Below are positions 26,609 to 34,081 of a stretch of 64,000 nucleotides of DNA, one piece after another. Where the stretch lies: contig BMSW01000001.1 of the NCBI GenBank assembly GCA_014649355.1, positions 310,001-374,000 on the forward strand. The letters run 5' to 3'. The stretch comes from Streptomyces althioticus (GTDB taxonomy: Bacteria > Actinomycetota > Actinomycetes > Streptomycetales > Streptomycetaceae). A program made the translations under genes and the position numbers. Under the pieces are notes generated by a model, which saw only the letters and a list, made by a program, of their open reading frames with translations, had not been told where the DNA came from and did not search any database. Every line of letters starts with the position of its first letter. Positions within the stretch are counted from its first letter, which is position 1.

Positions 26609-27504
26609 TCCGGTTCGGGGGTGCCGTGCTTGCGGCGGAAGGCGGAGCAGGTCAGGGCGACTGCCGCCCCCACGGCGAGGAGCGACCAGGACGCCGTCCA
26701 CAGGGTGCCCGTGAGGGCGTCGTAGACCGCGCCGGCCGCCGGCCGGTGGACGTCGTCCGGGAGGTCGGCCAGGGTCAGCCGACGACCGGCCGCGACCGCC
26801 AGGGCGAGGAGGGCGCCACCCAGCGCGGCCCCCAGCCCGGCAGCGATGAGGACGCGGCGGCGGGACGCGGCTGCCGCGACGCCGGTCACGGTGAGGGCGA
26901 CGGCCGTGAGGGGCAGCCACAGGGCGGTGGCGTCCAGCAGCCGGTACCCCTGGCGCAGCCCGGCCACTTCCTCGGCGGGGACCACGGGGATGTCGGTGTG
27001 CTCGACGGGGATGCGGTGGGCGTAGGGCATGTGGTCGGCCTCGAGCCGCTGCTTGACCTGTGCGGTGACGGGGGCGAGGTCGACGGTGACGGGTCCGGCG
27101 GAGGGCGCGTCGTCGCGCAGGGCGTCCAGCACCGCGTCGTGGAGCGCGCGGTTCCCGGCCTCCCACGCCGTGCGGAATGCGTCCGTACGGGTGAACGACT
27201 CGATGGCGTCCCGGACGAAGGGGCCGACGGCGGCGTCGCCGGCGGTCCGTGTCTGCAGTTCCCGTACGACCTCGTCGCCGACGGCGTCCGCGACGGCCTC
27301 GCGTACGGCGGGGTCGGCGGCGAGGGGGGTCATGGTGCGGACGTAGCGGCCGGTGTCGGCGAGGCCGAAGGCGGCCCAGGTCGCGAGGATGCCGAGGGGC
27401 ATGAGCAGGCAGGCGACGGCGACGCATGCCGCGCCGATCCTGTCCCGCACCCGTTGGGTGCCGCTCCCCGAAGCCACGTATTCAGGCAACCTGCCTGGTC
27501 CCAC
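26518..27504 (-). CDS. Hypothetical membrane protein with a repeat-encoded C-terminus
   Basis: The 328-residue protein has an N-terminal transmembrane helix (about 25-45), an extracytoplasmic region of roughly 150 residues rich in Asp/Ala/Val helices (AADPAVREAVADAVGDEVV), and three further hydrophobic spans (about 192-210, 218-238, 275-292). No enzyme motif was recognised. The last 25-30 residues (GARGTARPAPHGPQPAHG...) are encoded by the dispersed repeat, so the original stop has probably been displaced. The GTG start is weakly supported. The gene is bracketed by inverted copies of the repeat. Confidence 0.65.
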   Translation of the reverse strand: MGPGRLPEYVASGSGTQRVRDRIGAACVAVACLLMPLGILATWAAFGLADTGRYVRTMTPLAADPAVREAVADAVGDEVVRELQTRTAGDAAVGPFVRDAIESFTRTDAFRTAWEAGNRALHDAVLDALRDDAPSAGPVTVDLAPVTAQVKQRLEADHMPYAHRIPVEHTDIPVVPAEEVAGLRQGYRLLDATALWLPLTAVALTVTGVAAAASRRRVLIAAGLGAALGGALLALAVAAGRRLTLADLPDDVHRPAAGAVYDALTGTLWTASWSLLAVGAAVALTCSAFRRKHGTPEPDSAPGARGTARPAPHGPQPAHGVSRQTGYR

Positions 27505-27543
27505 GGACGCGAGCGGGGCACCCCCGAACGGGGAGGCGCCCCA

Positions 27544-27741
27544 GGGGCGCGGGGAACTGCGCGATCAGCCCACGACGGGCTGCAGTCGGTAGACGGCGCT
27601 ACCAGGCAGACGGGTTGCCGTCACGGGCGCGGGTCCAGGCAAGGCGCGCTGCAGAGGTGCCGCCTGCGCCCACCCTCCCCCACTCTCGGCTTCGCTCGAG
27701 CGGGAGGTACCCCCATCGCCCCAGCGGCACGACTGCCCGCA
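27544..27741 (-). repeat. Long repeat copy A (198 bp), minus orientation
   Basis: It starts with GGGGCGCGGGGAACTGCGCGAT and continues through a GGGCTGCAGTCGGTAGACGG segment and a CTCGGCTTCGCTCGAGCGGG hairpin to GCGGCACGACTGCCCGCA. It is nearly identical to the copy at 27806-28004 (I count three substitutions and one inserted A). Confidence 0.85.
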
Positions 27742-27805
27742 GACGGCGGGGAGCGGGCTCCCCCTTCACCCCCGCGGCACGACTGCCCCGAGGCCAGGCG
27801 CCCTA

Positions 27806-28004
27806 GGGGCGCGGGGAACTGCGCGATTAGCCCTCGACGGGCTGCAGTCGGTAGACGGCGCTACCAGGCAGACGGGTTGCCGTCACGGGCGCGGGTCCAA
27901 GCAAGGCGCGCTGCAGAGGTGCCGCCTGCGCCCACCCTCCCCCACTCTCGGCTTCGCTCGAGCGGGAGGTACCCCCATCGCCCCAAGCGGCACGACTGCC
28001 CGCA
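27806..28004 (-). repeat. Long repeat copy B (199 bp), minus orientation
   Basis: This is a direct repeat of the element at 27544-27741, separated from it by 64 bases that themselves end in a partial copy of the GCGGCACGACTGCCC tail. The near identity implies recent duplication or gene conversion. Confidence 0.85.
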
Positions 28005-28031
28005 GGCGGCGGGGGCGTCGCACGAACCGCC

Positions 28032-28472
28032 TCACTCCCGGCGGTGCCCCTCCGCGTCTTCCTTCGTGTAGTAGTGGTAGAACAGCAGCAAGAACGTGCC
28101 GACCATCACCCCCACCCCCAAGGCGACCGAACGGTAGATGCTGCCGTTGGACTGGCTGAAGAGGAAGCCGACCGCGATGCCCGCGAAGGCGGCCCACGCC
28201 AGGGCGTGGAGGCCGCGGTGGAGTTTCGGGGCGACCGTGAGCAGGGTGACGAGGACGACGGCGAAGACGAGCGCGGTGAGGAAGCCGAACAGCAGGTTCC
28301 AGCCGGTGATGGGACCGCCGTAGCGCCGGTTCGCCGCGGCCCAGAAGCCGTAGACCAGCGCCGCGAGGACGGGCAGGACGATCCGGGCCGCGCGATGGGT
28401 GCGGGCGTCGAAGACGTCGGTGGTGCGGCCCTGTTCGATCATGCCCCGGTTCCGGGGCGCAGCGTGCGCCAT
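28032..28472 (-). CDS. Conserved hypothetical four-span membrane protein
   Basis: The 146-residue protein has four hydrophobic spans (about 30-47, 59-82, 88-106 and 112-132) and charged termini (N-terminal HAAPRNRGMIEQGRT, C-terminal YYTKEDAEGHRRE). No family with known function was recognised. AGGAAGGAG lies properly spaced before the ATG, supporting the start. It is divergent from the SpoIIE-type phosphatase gene. Confidence 0.75.
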   Translation of the reverse strand: MAHAAPRNRGMIEQGRTTDVFDARTHRAARIVLPVLAALVYGFWAAANRRYGGPITGWNLLFGFLTALVFAVVLVTLLTVAPKLHRGLHALAWAAFAGIAVGFLFSQSNGSIYRSVALGVGVMVGTFLLLFYHYYTKEDAEGHRRE

Positions 28473-28616
28473 GGGAGCACTCCTTCCTCCGTCCCCCGTT
28501 CATCCAGGGCACACCTGCCGGGCCCCCGCGGCAACTCGATCGCCCGAGGGAGGCGCAGGGAGGAAACCCCGGTGGGAGGGGATGCGCCCGTCACGGGCGC
28601 GTGTTTCGCTGGGGCC

Positions 28617-29849
28617 GTGAGTCCGGCCACCACAGGACACGCCCTGCCCGAGCCGTACCCGACGGCCGGGCCGGGTGACGTCATGGAGCGCCAGAAGCTG
28701 CTGCGCGTGGGAGGCCGCAGTGTCTCCTGGGTGCCTCCGCTGCTGCTGCTCGTGGCGATCGCGGTGGCCGACTACAACACCACCGGTGAGTTCCGGATCA
28801 TCTCCTGGATCGTGCTGGTGCCGGGCATCGCGGCCGCGCTGTGCGGGGTGTGGGGCACGGCGGTGTTCGCGGTGCTGTCGATGGGCGCGTACACCGTCGT
28901 CGACAACGCCTGGCCGCACCAGTTCCAGGCGGGCCTGCCCGACTTCATCCTGGTGGCCCTCGGCGGCGTCCTCGCCACGGCGGCGTGCGCGGTGCGGGTG
29001 CGCGGGGAGCGGCGGGCGCTGCACATGCGGGACGTGACGGACACGGTGCGGCGCACCGTGCTGCGGCCGCTGCCGCCCGGCTGGGGCGGCCTGGAGCACG
29101 CGGGCGTCTATCTCACCGCCGACGCCCAGGCCCGGGTCGGCGGCGACTTCTACGACATCCAGCCGGGACCGCACGGCACCCGCGTCTTCGTCGGGGACGT
29201 GCAGGGCAAGGGCCTTGGCGCGGTGGAGACGGCGGCGGTGCTGCTCGGCACGTTCCGTGAGGCGGGGTTCCACGAGGAGGACCTGGCGGTGGTCGCCGAC
29301 CGGCTGGAGGCGCGGATGGTGCGCCACCGCGCGTACACGACCGCCCTCGGCCGCGCGGACGGCGACCGGTTCGCCACGGCCGTGCTGCTCTCGTTCCCCG
29401 CGGACGAGGACGACGCCGTCGACACGGTCGTCTTCGGCCATGAGCCCCCGCTGGCGGTGGGCCCGTCGGGGGTGCGGCGCCTGCCGGTGGCCGGGGGGCT
29501 GCCGCTCGGCTACCGCGACCTGGCGCCCGGCAGCCTCCCGGTGCGCCGGGTGCGTCTGGGCCTCGACGAGACGCTGCTGGTGGTGACGGACGGGGTGACG
29601 GAGGCCCGGGACCGGGAGGGGCACTTCTTCCAGGTCGCGGAGGAGGTGCGGCGGGCGGTGGCCGCCGACCCGCGGCTGATGGCCCCCGGCCGGCTGGTGC
29701 TGGTCGTACGGGACGGGACGCTGCGGCACTGCCGGGGGCATCTGGCGGACGACACCACGGTGTTCGCGGTGCGGCGCGGCAGGGACACGGGGGCCGGCGG
29801 CAGGGACACGGGGGTCGAACGTGGCGAAGGGGGACGTTCACCGCTGTGA
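28617..29849 (+). CDS. Membrane PP2C/SpoIIE-type serine phosphatase
   Basis: The 410-residue protein has three N-terminal hydrophobic segments (about 38-55, 62-82 and 100-118) followed by a SpoIIE/PP2C domain (about 165-390) with metal-binding motifs VGGDFYDI, FVGDVQGKGLGA, GHEPPLAV and VVTDGVTEA. It is predicted to dephosphorylate anti-anti-sigma-type proteins at the membrane. The GTG at 28617 is used; an ATG at 28683 (22 residues shorter) also fits. It ends 64 bases before the caspase-module operon, so it may be part of, or read into, that unit. Confidence 0.85.
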   Translation: MSPATTGHALPEPYPTAGPGDVMERQKLLRVGGRSVSWVPPLLLLVAIAVADYNTTGEFRIISWIVLVPGIAAALCGVWGTAVFAVLSMGAYTVVDNAWPHQFQAGLPDFILVALGGVLATAACAVRVRGERRALHMRDVTDTVRRTVLRPLPPGWGGLEHAGVYLTADAQARVGGDFYDIQPGPHGTRVFVGDVQGKGLGAVETAAVLLGTFREAGFHEEDLAVVADRLEARMVRHRAYTTALGRADGDRFATAVLLSFPADEDDAVDTVVFGHEPPLAVGPSGVRRLPVAGGLPLGYRDLAPGSLPVRRVRLGLDETLLVVTDGVTEARDREGHFFQVAEEVRRAVAADPRLMAPGRLVLVVRDGTLRHCRGHLADDTTVFAVRRGRDTGAGGRDTGVERGEGGRSPL

Positions 29850-29913
29850 CGCCCCCGTTTGCGACCGCAGCGGTTACGGTGCTGCCGTGGGTGATCGACA
29901 GGGGGAGGGGACC

Positions 29914-31053
29914 ATGCCCGGGACCGTGCTGCTGCTCGCGGCGTCGCCACTGGGCCGTGGGCGGCTGGTGGACGCGGCGTCCGTGCTCCCCGTGCTCGCG
30001 GCGGTGCCCCCGTCGGTGCTGTCCGGCGCGGACACCGCGAACGTCGTGGAGCTGGCCGACCCCCTGGAGCCGCAGGCGGTGCTGACCCGGCTGCGCGCGG
30101 CGGCCGCGGCGCCCGGCCCGCTGACGGTGTACGTGGCGGGGGAGCTGCGCCTGGACCGCAGGCAGCGGCTGCCGCACCTGGCGCTGGCCCGCACCACCCC
30201 GGCGACCGTGCGGTACACGGCGCTGCCCTGGCACTGGTTCCGGGACGAGCTGCGGCTGCGCCCGGCGGGCGCGACGACGCTGTTCCTCGATCTGCACGCC
30301 GACGCGGACACCTGGCGGGCGCTGTGCGAGCCGCCCGCGCCGGGCCGGCCGTTCCCGCTGGACTGCGGCCGTGACGCCGCCGTTTACGGTCGCGTCGCAC
30401 CCCCGCCGTCGCGGCGCGGTGTGGCGGCGCCGGCGTACATGAAGGCGCTGGCGACGCTGTTGCGCAGCGGGCGGCGGCTGCCGGACGAGGAGCTGCACCA
30501 GCGGACGCTGGCGCGGATCACGCCGGAGGGCGCGGGCACGGACCTGGTGCTGGCGCAGCGCGGTCCGCTGCCGGGTGATCCCCACGCGGCGGTCACGGCG
30601 GCCGTGCGCGCGGGACGGCACGCGGAGGCGGACGCGCTGGCCGCGCGCCTGGAGCAGGCGGCGGGGCTCGCGCACGGCCCGGTGTCGGAGGAGGCGCTGC
30701 ACTGGACCGAGGTCCGCGCGGACCTGGCGATGCTGGCGGGCGACGCGGCGCGCAGCTGCGGTGCGTGGATGGCGCTGGCGGGCACCCGGCTGGCCGCCGG
30801 GCAGCCGGCCGACGCGCCCGCCGTGGAGGCGGCCGTGGACCGCGCGCACCACCAGTGGGGCCGGGTCGACGATCCGGTGCGGGTACGTGAACTGGGGATG
30901 CGGCTGGTGGAGTTGAGGAGCCGGGTGCCGGGGCGCCGGGAGGGGGCCGCGGAGCACGTGCGGCGCCGGTTGCGTGAGGTGCAGGGGCGCGGGGCGATGC
31001 CCGCAGGACACCTGCGTACGGACCCTCCCCAGGGAGCAACCGCGGTGCCATGA
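29914..31053 (+). CDS. Degenerate caspase-like protein of the EACC1-caspase module
   Basis: The 379-residue protein starts at an ATG preceded by GGGGGAGGGG. Its N-terminal half parallels the caspase domain two genes downstream: the strand LTVYVAGEL corresponds to LLVYFAGHG, and TLFLDLHADADTW to VVLDCCFAGNAA, with the following helix AYMKALATLLRSG matching YTENLAELLGREG. The catalytic His is replaced by Glu and the catalytic Cys by His, so it should be proteolytically inactive. The C-terminal half (about 225-370) is helical and TPR-like. Fold assignment is my inference from pattern alignment; the family is otherwise uncharacterised. Confidence 0.7.
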   Translation: MPGTVLLLAASPLGRGRLVDAASVLPVLAAVPPSVLSGADTANVVELADPLEPQAVLTRLRAAAAAPGPLTVYVAGELRLDRRQRLPHLALARTTPATVRYTALPWHWFRDELRLRPAGATTLFLDLHADADTWRALCEPPAPGRPFPLDCGRDAAVYGRVAPPPSRRGVAAPAYMKALATLLRSGRRLPDEELHQRTLARITPEGAGTDLVLAQRGPLPGDPHAAVTAAVRAGRHAEADALAARLEQAAGLAHGPVSEEALHWTEVRADLAMLAGDAARSCGAWMALAGTRLAAGQPADAPAVEAAVDRAHHQWGRVDDPVRVRELGMRLVELRSRVPGRREGAAEHVRRRLREVQGRGAMPAGHLRTDPPQGATAVP

Positions 31054-31062
31054 TGGGGAGTT

Positions 31063-31425
31063 ATGGCTGAGGGGGACGGAGTGGCCGACCAGGACATCTG
31101 CATACGGCTGGACGGGAACGCGACGGAGGGTGACGTCACCGCCCTGCGCAACTGGCTGGAGCGGGAGAAGCCGCTGGACGACCTGTTGCGGGACGGCAGG
31201 CTGCGGCTCTTCGAGAGGCCCGCGACCGACCGCGGCGGCGCGCCGATGGGGACCAGCCAGGAAATCATCATTGCCGTCACGTCGGCGGGCGCGACCGTGG
31301 TGTTCCAGGAACTGCTGGAGCAGGTCAGGAACGGTGTGCGGGCCTGGCGGGACAACCGCCGCCAGGTCGAGGACGGCGAACCGCCGCAGGGCAGAGTCGA
31401 ACCGGTGAACCGCGACGACAGGTAG
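31063..31425 (+). CDS. EACC1 (effector-associated constant component 1) protein
   Basis: The 120-residue protein fits the small EACC1 pattern described for bacterial conflict systems: an N-terminal strand (QDICIRLDGN), the motif DVTALRNWLEREKPLDDLL, a short strand, then a glycine-flanked hydrophobic helix (IIIAVTSAGATVVFQELLEQV) and a basic tail. In known systems EACC1 sits beside diverse effectors (caspases, trypsins, other enzymes) and probably couples them to a sensor. It starts 9 bases after the degenerate caspase gene and ends 4 bases before the active caspase gene, so all three should be translated as one operon. Confidence 0.8.
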   Translation: MAEGDGVADQDICIRLDGNATEGDVTALRNWLEREKPLDDLLRDGRLRLFERPATDRGGAPMGTSQEIIIAVTSAGATVVFQELLEQVRNGVRAWRDNRRQVEDGEPPQGRVEPVNRDDR

Positions 31426-31429
31426 GCCG

Positions 31430-34081
31430 GTGCAGCCCGAGGACGCGGGGGAGCCGATGGACCGTGCGCTGCTGATCTGTGTGTCCGACTACCGCTACAC
31501 GGAGCCCCCGCACGGGGTGTCGGGCAAGCTGCCGGCCGTGAAGAACAACCTGCCCGTGCTGCGCGAGGCGCTGGTGCGTGCGGGGGTGTTCACCCACGAG
31601 GACATCGTTCCGCTGTCGTCGCCGGACTTCGCCGAGGCGGCACGGAAGCTGCAACGGGTCGCCAGCGAGGCCGGCGGCCTGCTGCTGGTCTACTTCGCGG
31701 GGCACGGGGCGATCCCCAGCGGGGGCGACGAGCTGTATCTGCAGCTGTGCGACGCCCAGGTGTTCGCCGGCGAGCACACGGTGTTCAACGCCGCCGTGTC
31801 GTTCAGCGACCTGATGGGGACGGTGCTGGCCACGAGTCGCGCGGACCGCATCGTGGTGGTCCTCGACTGCTGCTTCGCGGGCAACGCGGCCCGCGTGTGG
31901 GAGCACTTCGAGGACAAGCGGCGCGTCGTGCTGCTGATGAGCGTGCAGGCCAACCACCGTATCGACGCGGGCGCCCCCGACACCCCCACGCCGTATACGG
32001 AGAACCTGGCGGAGCTGCTCGGCCGGGAGGGCGGCACGACCGTCTCCCGTCTCACCGCCCTGCTGCGGCAGCGCATGGCCGAGCAGAAGCGCCGCACCCT
32101 GCGCAACGAGCCGTGGCAGCCGCAGCTGCGCGCCGACGCGGGCGCCGAGGTGACGCTGGGCAGGAAGGGCCCCGAGGTTCCGCTCCTGGTGCCGGGCGGT
32201 TCCGGCCCGGCGGGCCCGGGCCCCGACCCCGGCACGCCGGGCCCCTCCCCGCGTCCGCGCCGCCGGCTGCCGGCGTGGACGGCGGCGCTGTGGCGGCGCC
32301 CGCGCGCCCTGGCGGCGACGTGGTCCCGTGCGCGGCGCCGGCGTCAGCACGCCCGCCGGGGCGCGGGCGGGGGGAAGCGGCCGTCCAGAGGCATCCTGCT
32401 CCGGTTCGCCCTGCCGGTGCTGGTCGCCCTCGGCATGCTCGGCGTCGGCCTGTACGGGCCGCTGGGCCTGGCCGGCGGGGACGACACCCACTGCGCCCCG
32501 CCGCTCGAACTGCGCGTGCTGACCGACCCGGACCTGGAGGACACCTTCCGCACGGCCGCCGACGCCTACCTCACCTCCGAGGCGAACACCACCGAGGCGG
32601 GCTGCCGGCGCACCGGCATCACCGTCTACAGCGCGGGCTCCTCCGACGTGGTCGAGGCGCTGCGCCGGCACACGGACGCCTGGAAGGAGCCCGGGGCCGA
32701 CGAGGTCGACCCGCAGCGCGACATCGGCCCGCAGCCGGACGTGTGGATCCCCGCCTCCCGCGCCGAGGTCGACCGGGTGCTGGAGCAGCAGGACACGGAC
32801 GCCGTCGCGGAGCTGGAGCCGGGGGAGCGGCCCCTCGCCCGCTCCCCCGTCGTGCTCGCCGTGCCGTCGCGCCTCGCGCCCGAGCCGCTGAACGAGGTCA
32901 CCGGACGGCCCCTGACCGAGATGATCGAGGCGCTGACCGCGCGCGCCGAGGACACGGGCGTGCGCCGCCCCGACCCCGAGTTCACCGACTCCGGACTGCT
33001 CGCCACCGTCGGCCTGTACGGCGACACGGCGGCCGTGGCCCGCGGGGAGACCATGGTCCGGCAGCCGGGACCGCCCTCCCCCACGGCCGGCGATCTTCTG
33101 TGCGCCCTGCCCGACGACGACGCCGTGGACGACCGCACCGCCGCGCTCGTGCCGGAGTTCCTGCTCATCAGCGGGGTCGACTGCGAGGGGACGGTCCGCG
33201 CCCCGCGCACCGCGCTGTACCCCGCCGACGTGCCCGGCATGGACCCGGTGTTCGTGCGGGTGCGCTGGGACGGCGGCGAGACCGACGCCACGGCCCGGGA
33301 CGCGGCTGTGGCCTCCTTCCGCGACTGGCTGGCCGGCGAAGGCGGCGAGGAGGTGTTCGCCCGGTACGGGTTCCGTGACCCCGACAGCCTGGAGCCGATC
33401 GACGAGGACGTGGACCTCGACGTCGTGTCGTACGCGCCCAGCCCGCTCGACGCGTCGGCCGGGCGGGACGAGATGGAGCGGGCGCTCGGCGCCTACCAGG
33501 CGTACGGCGGTCCCGGACGGGTGCTGTTCCTGCTGGACAGCTCCGGTTCCATGGCCGGCCTGTGGGAGGGACCCAGCGGCGGACCCGGTCTGCTGCGGCA
33601 GACGCTGGGCGGTCTCGGCTCCGACGACGAGTACGGCGTCTGGGCGGTCGCCGACACCGGCGACGGCCCGTACGAGACGCTGCTCGGGTTCGGCAGGCAC
33701 TGGCGGCGGGACGCCGAGGAGGCCGTCGACGAGCGGGCCCGGGTGCGCGACGCCTCGGCCGACCCGCACGCGGCGCTGCTCGCGGCGTTCGACGAGATGG
33801 AGGACCGGGGGGACGACGGCCGGCCCCAGATGATCGTGCACATCACCGACGGCCGGCACGGCTCGTACCTGGAGGGCGGACGGCTGCGGGAGGTGCTGGA
33901 CCGGGCCGGGGCGGGCGGGGTGCCGGTGACCGTGGCCGTCCTGGGGAGCGGAGGCTGTGACGAGGGCCGCCCGGACCAGCGGATCGCCGAGGTGAGCGGC
34001 GGGCGCTGCCTGGACGCGGGGGACGACGTGGGCGCCGCCCTGCACGACGAGATCGCCCGCATCGGAACGGGGGACGACTGA
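31430..34081 (+). CDS. Transmembrane caspase fused to solute-binding and VWA domains (EACC1-associated)
   Basis: The 883-residue protein has an N-terminal caspase/C14 domain (about 10-240) with catalytic His92 (VYFAGHG) and Cys148 (VVLDCCFAG). A Pro-rich and Arg-rich linker (255-318) leads to one transmembrane helix (about 322-347), then an extracytoplasmic type-2 solute-binding domain (about 355-680; VTVYSAGSSDVVEAL-like core, PDVWIPASRAEVDRVL), and finally a VWA domain (about 697-880) with MIDAS D703-S-S705-G-S707. The order places protease inside and sensor outside the membrane. The GTG at 31430 or an ATG at 31457 may start it. The stop overlaps the next ATG (TGATG). Confidence 0.88.
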   Translation: MQPEDAGEPMDRALLICVSDYRYTEPPHGVSGKLPAVKNNLPVLREALVRAGVFTHEDIVPLSSPDFAEAARKLQRVASEAGGLLLVYFAGHGAIPSGGDELYLQLCDAQVFAGEHTVFNAAVSFSDLMGTVLATSRADRIVVVLDCCFAGNAARVWEHFEDKRRVVLLMSVQANHRIDAGAPDTPTPYTENLAELLGREGGTTVSRLTALLRQRMAEQKRRTLRNEPWQPQLRADAGAEVTLGRKGPEVPLLVPGGSGPAGPGPDPGTPGPSPRPRRRLPAWTAALWRRPRALAATWSRARRRRQHARRGAGGGKRPSRGILLRFALPVLVALGMLGVGLYGPLGLAGGDDTHCAPPLELRVLTDPDLEDTFRTAADAYLTSEANTTEAGCRRTGITVYSAGSSDVVEALRRHTDAWKEPGADEVDPQRDIGPQPDVWIPASRAEVDRVLEQQDTDAVAELEPGERPLARSPVVLAVPSRLAPEPLNEVTGRPLTEMIEALTARAEDTGVRRPDPEFTDSGLLATVGLYGDTAAVARGETMVRQPGPPSPTAGDLLCALPDDDAVDDRTAALVPEFLLISGVDCEGTVRAPRTALYPADVPGMDPVFVRVRWDGGETDATARDAAVASFRDWLAGEGGEEVFARYGFRDPDSLEPIDEDVDLDVVSYAPSPLDASAGRDEMERALGAYQAYGGPGRVLFLLDSSGSMAGLWEGPSGGPGLLRQTLGGLGSDDEYGVWAVADTGDGPYETLLGFGRHWRRDAEEAVDERARVRDASADPHAALLAAFDEMEDRGDDGRPQMIVHITDGRHGSYLEGGRLREVLDRAGAGGVPVTVAVLGSGGCDEGRPDQRIAEVSGGRCLDAGDDVGAALHDEIARIGTGDD

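Noticed and set aside
27544..28004. CRISPR-like direct repeats
   Set aside because: Only two units of about 198 bases, with a repeat-related spacer and no cas genes; this is a duplicated intergenic element.
31325..34045. A 906-codon open frame on the minus strand across the caspase-SBP-VWA gene
   Set aside because: It is a mirror frame caused by high third-position GC. It has no family resemblance and is rich in His/Val/Arg/Gly, while the plus frame has clear caspase, SBP and VWA motifs.
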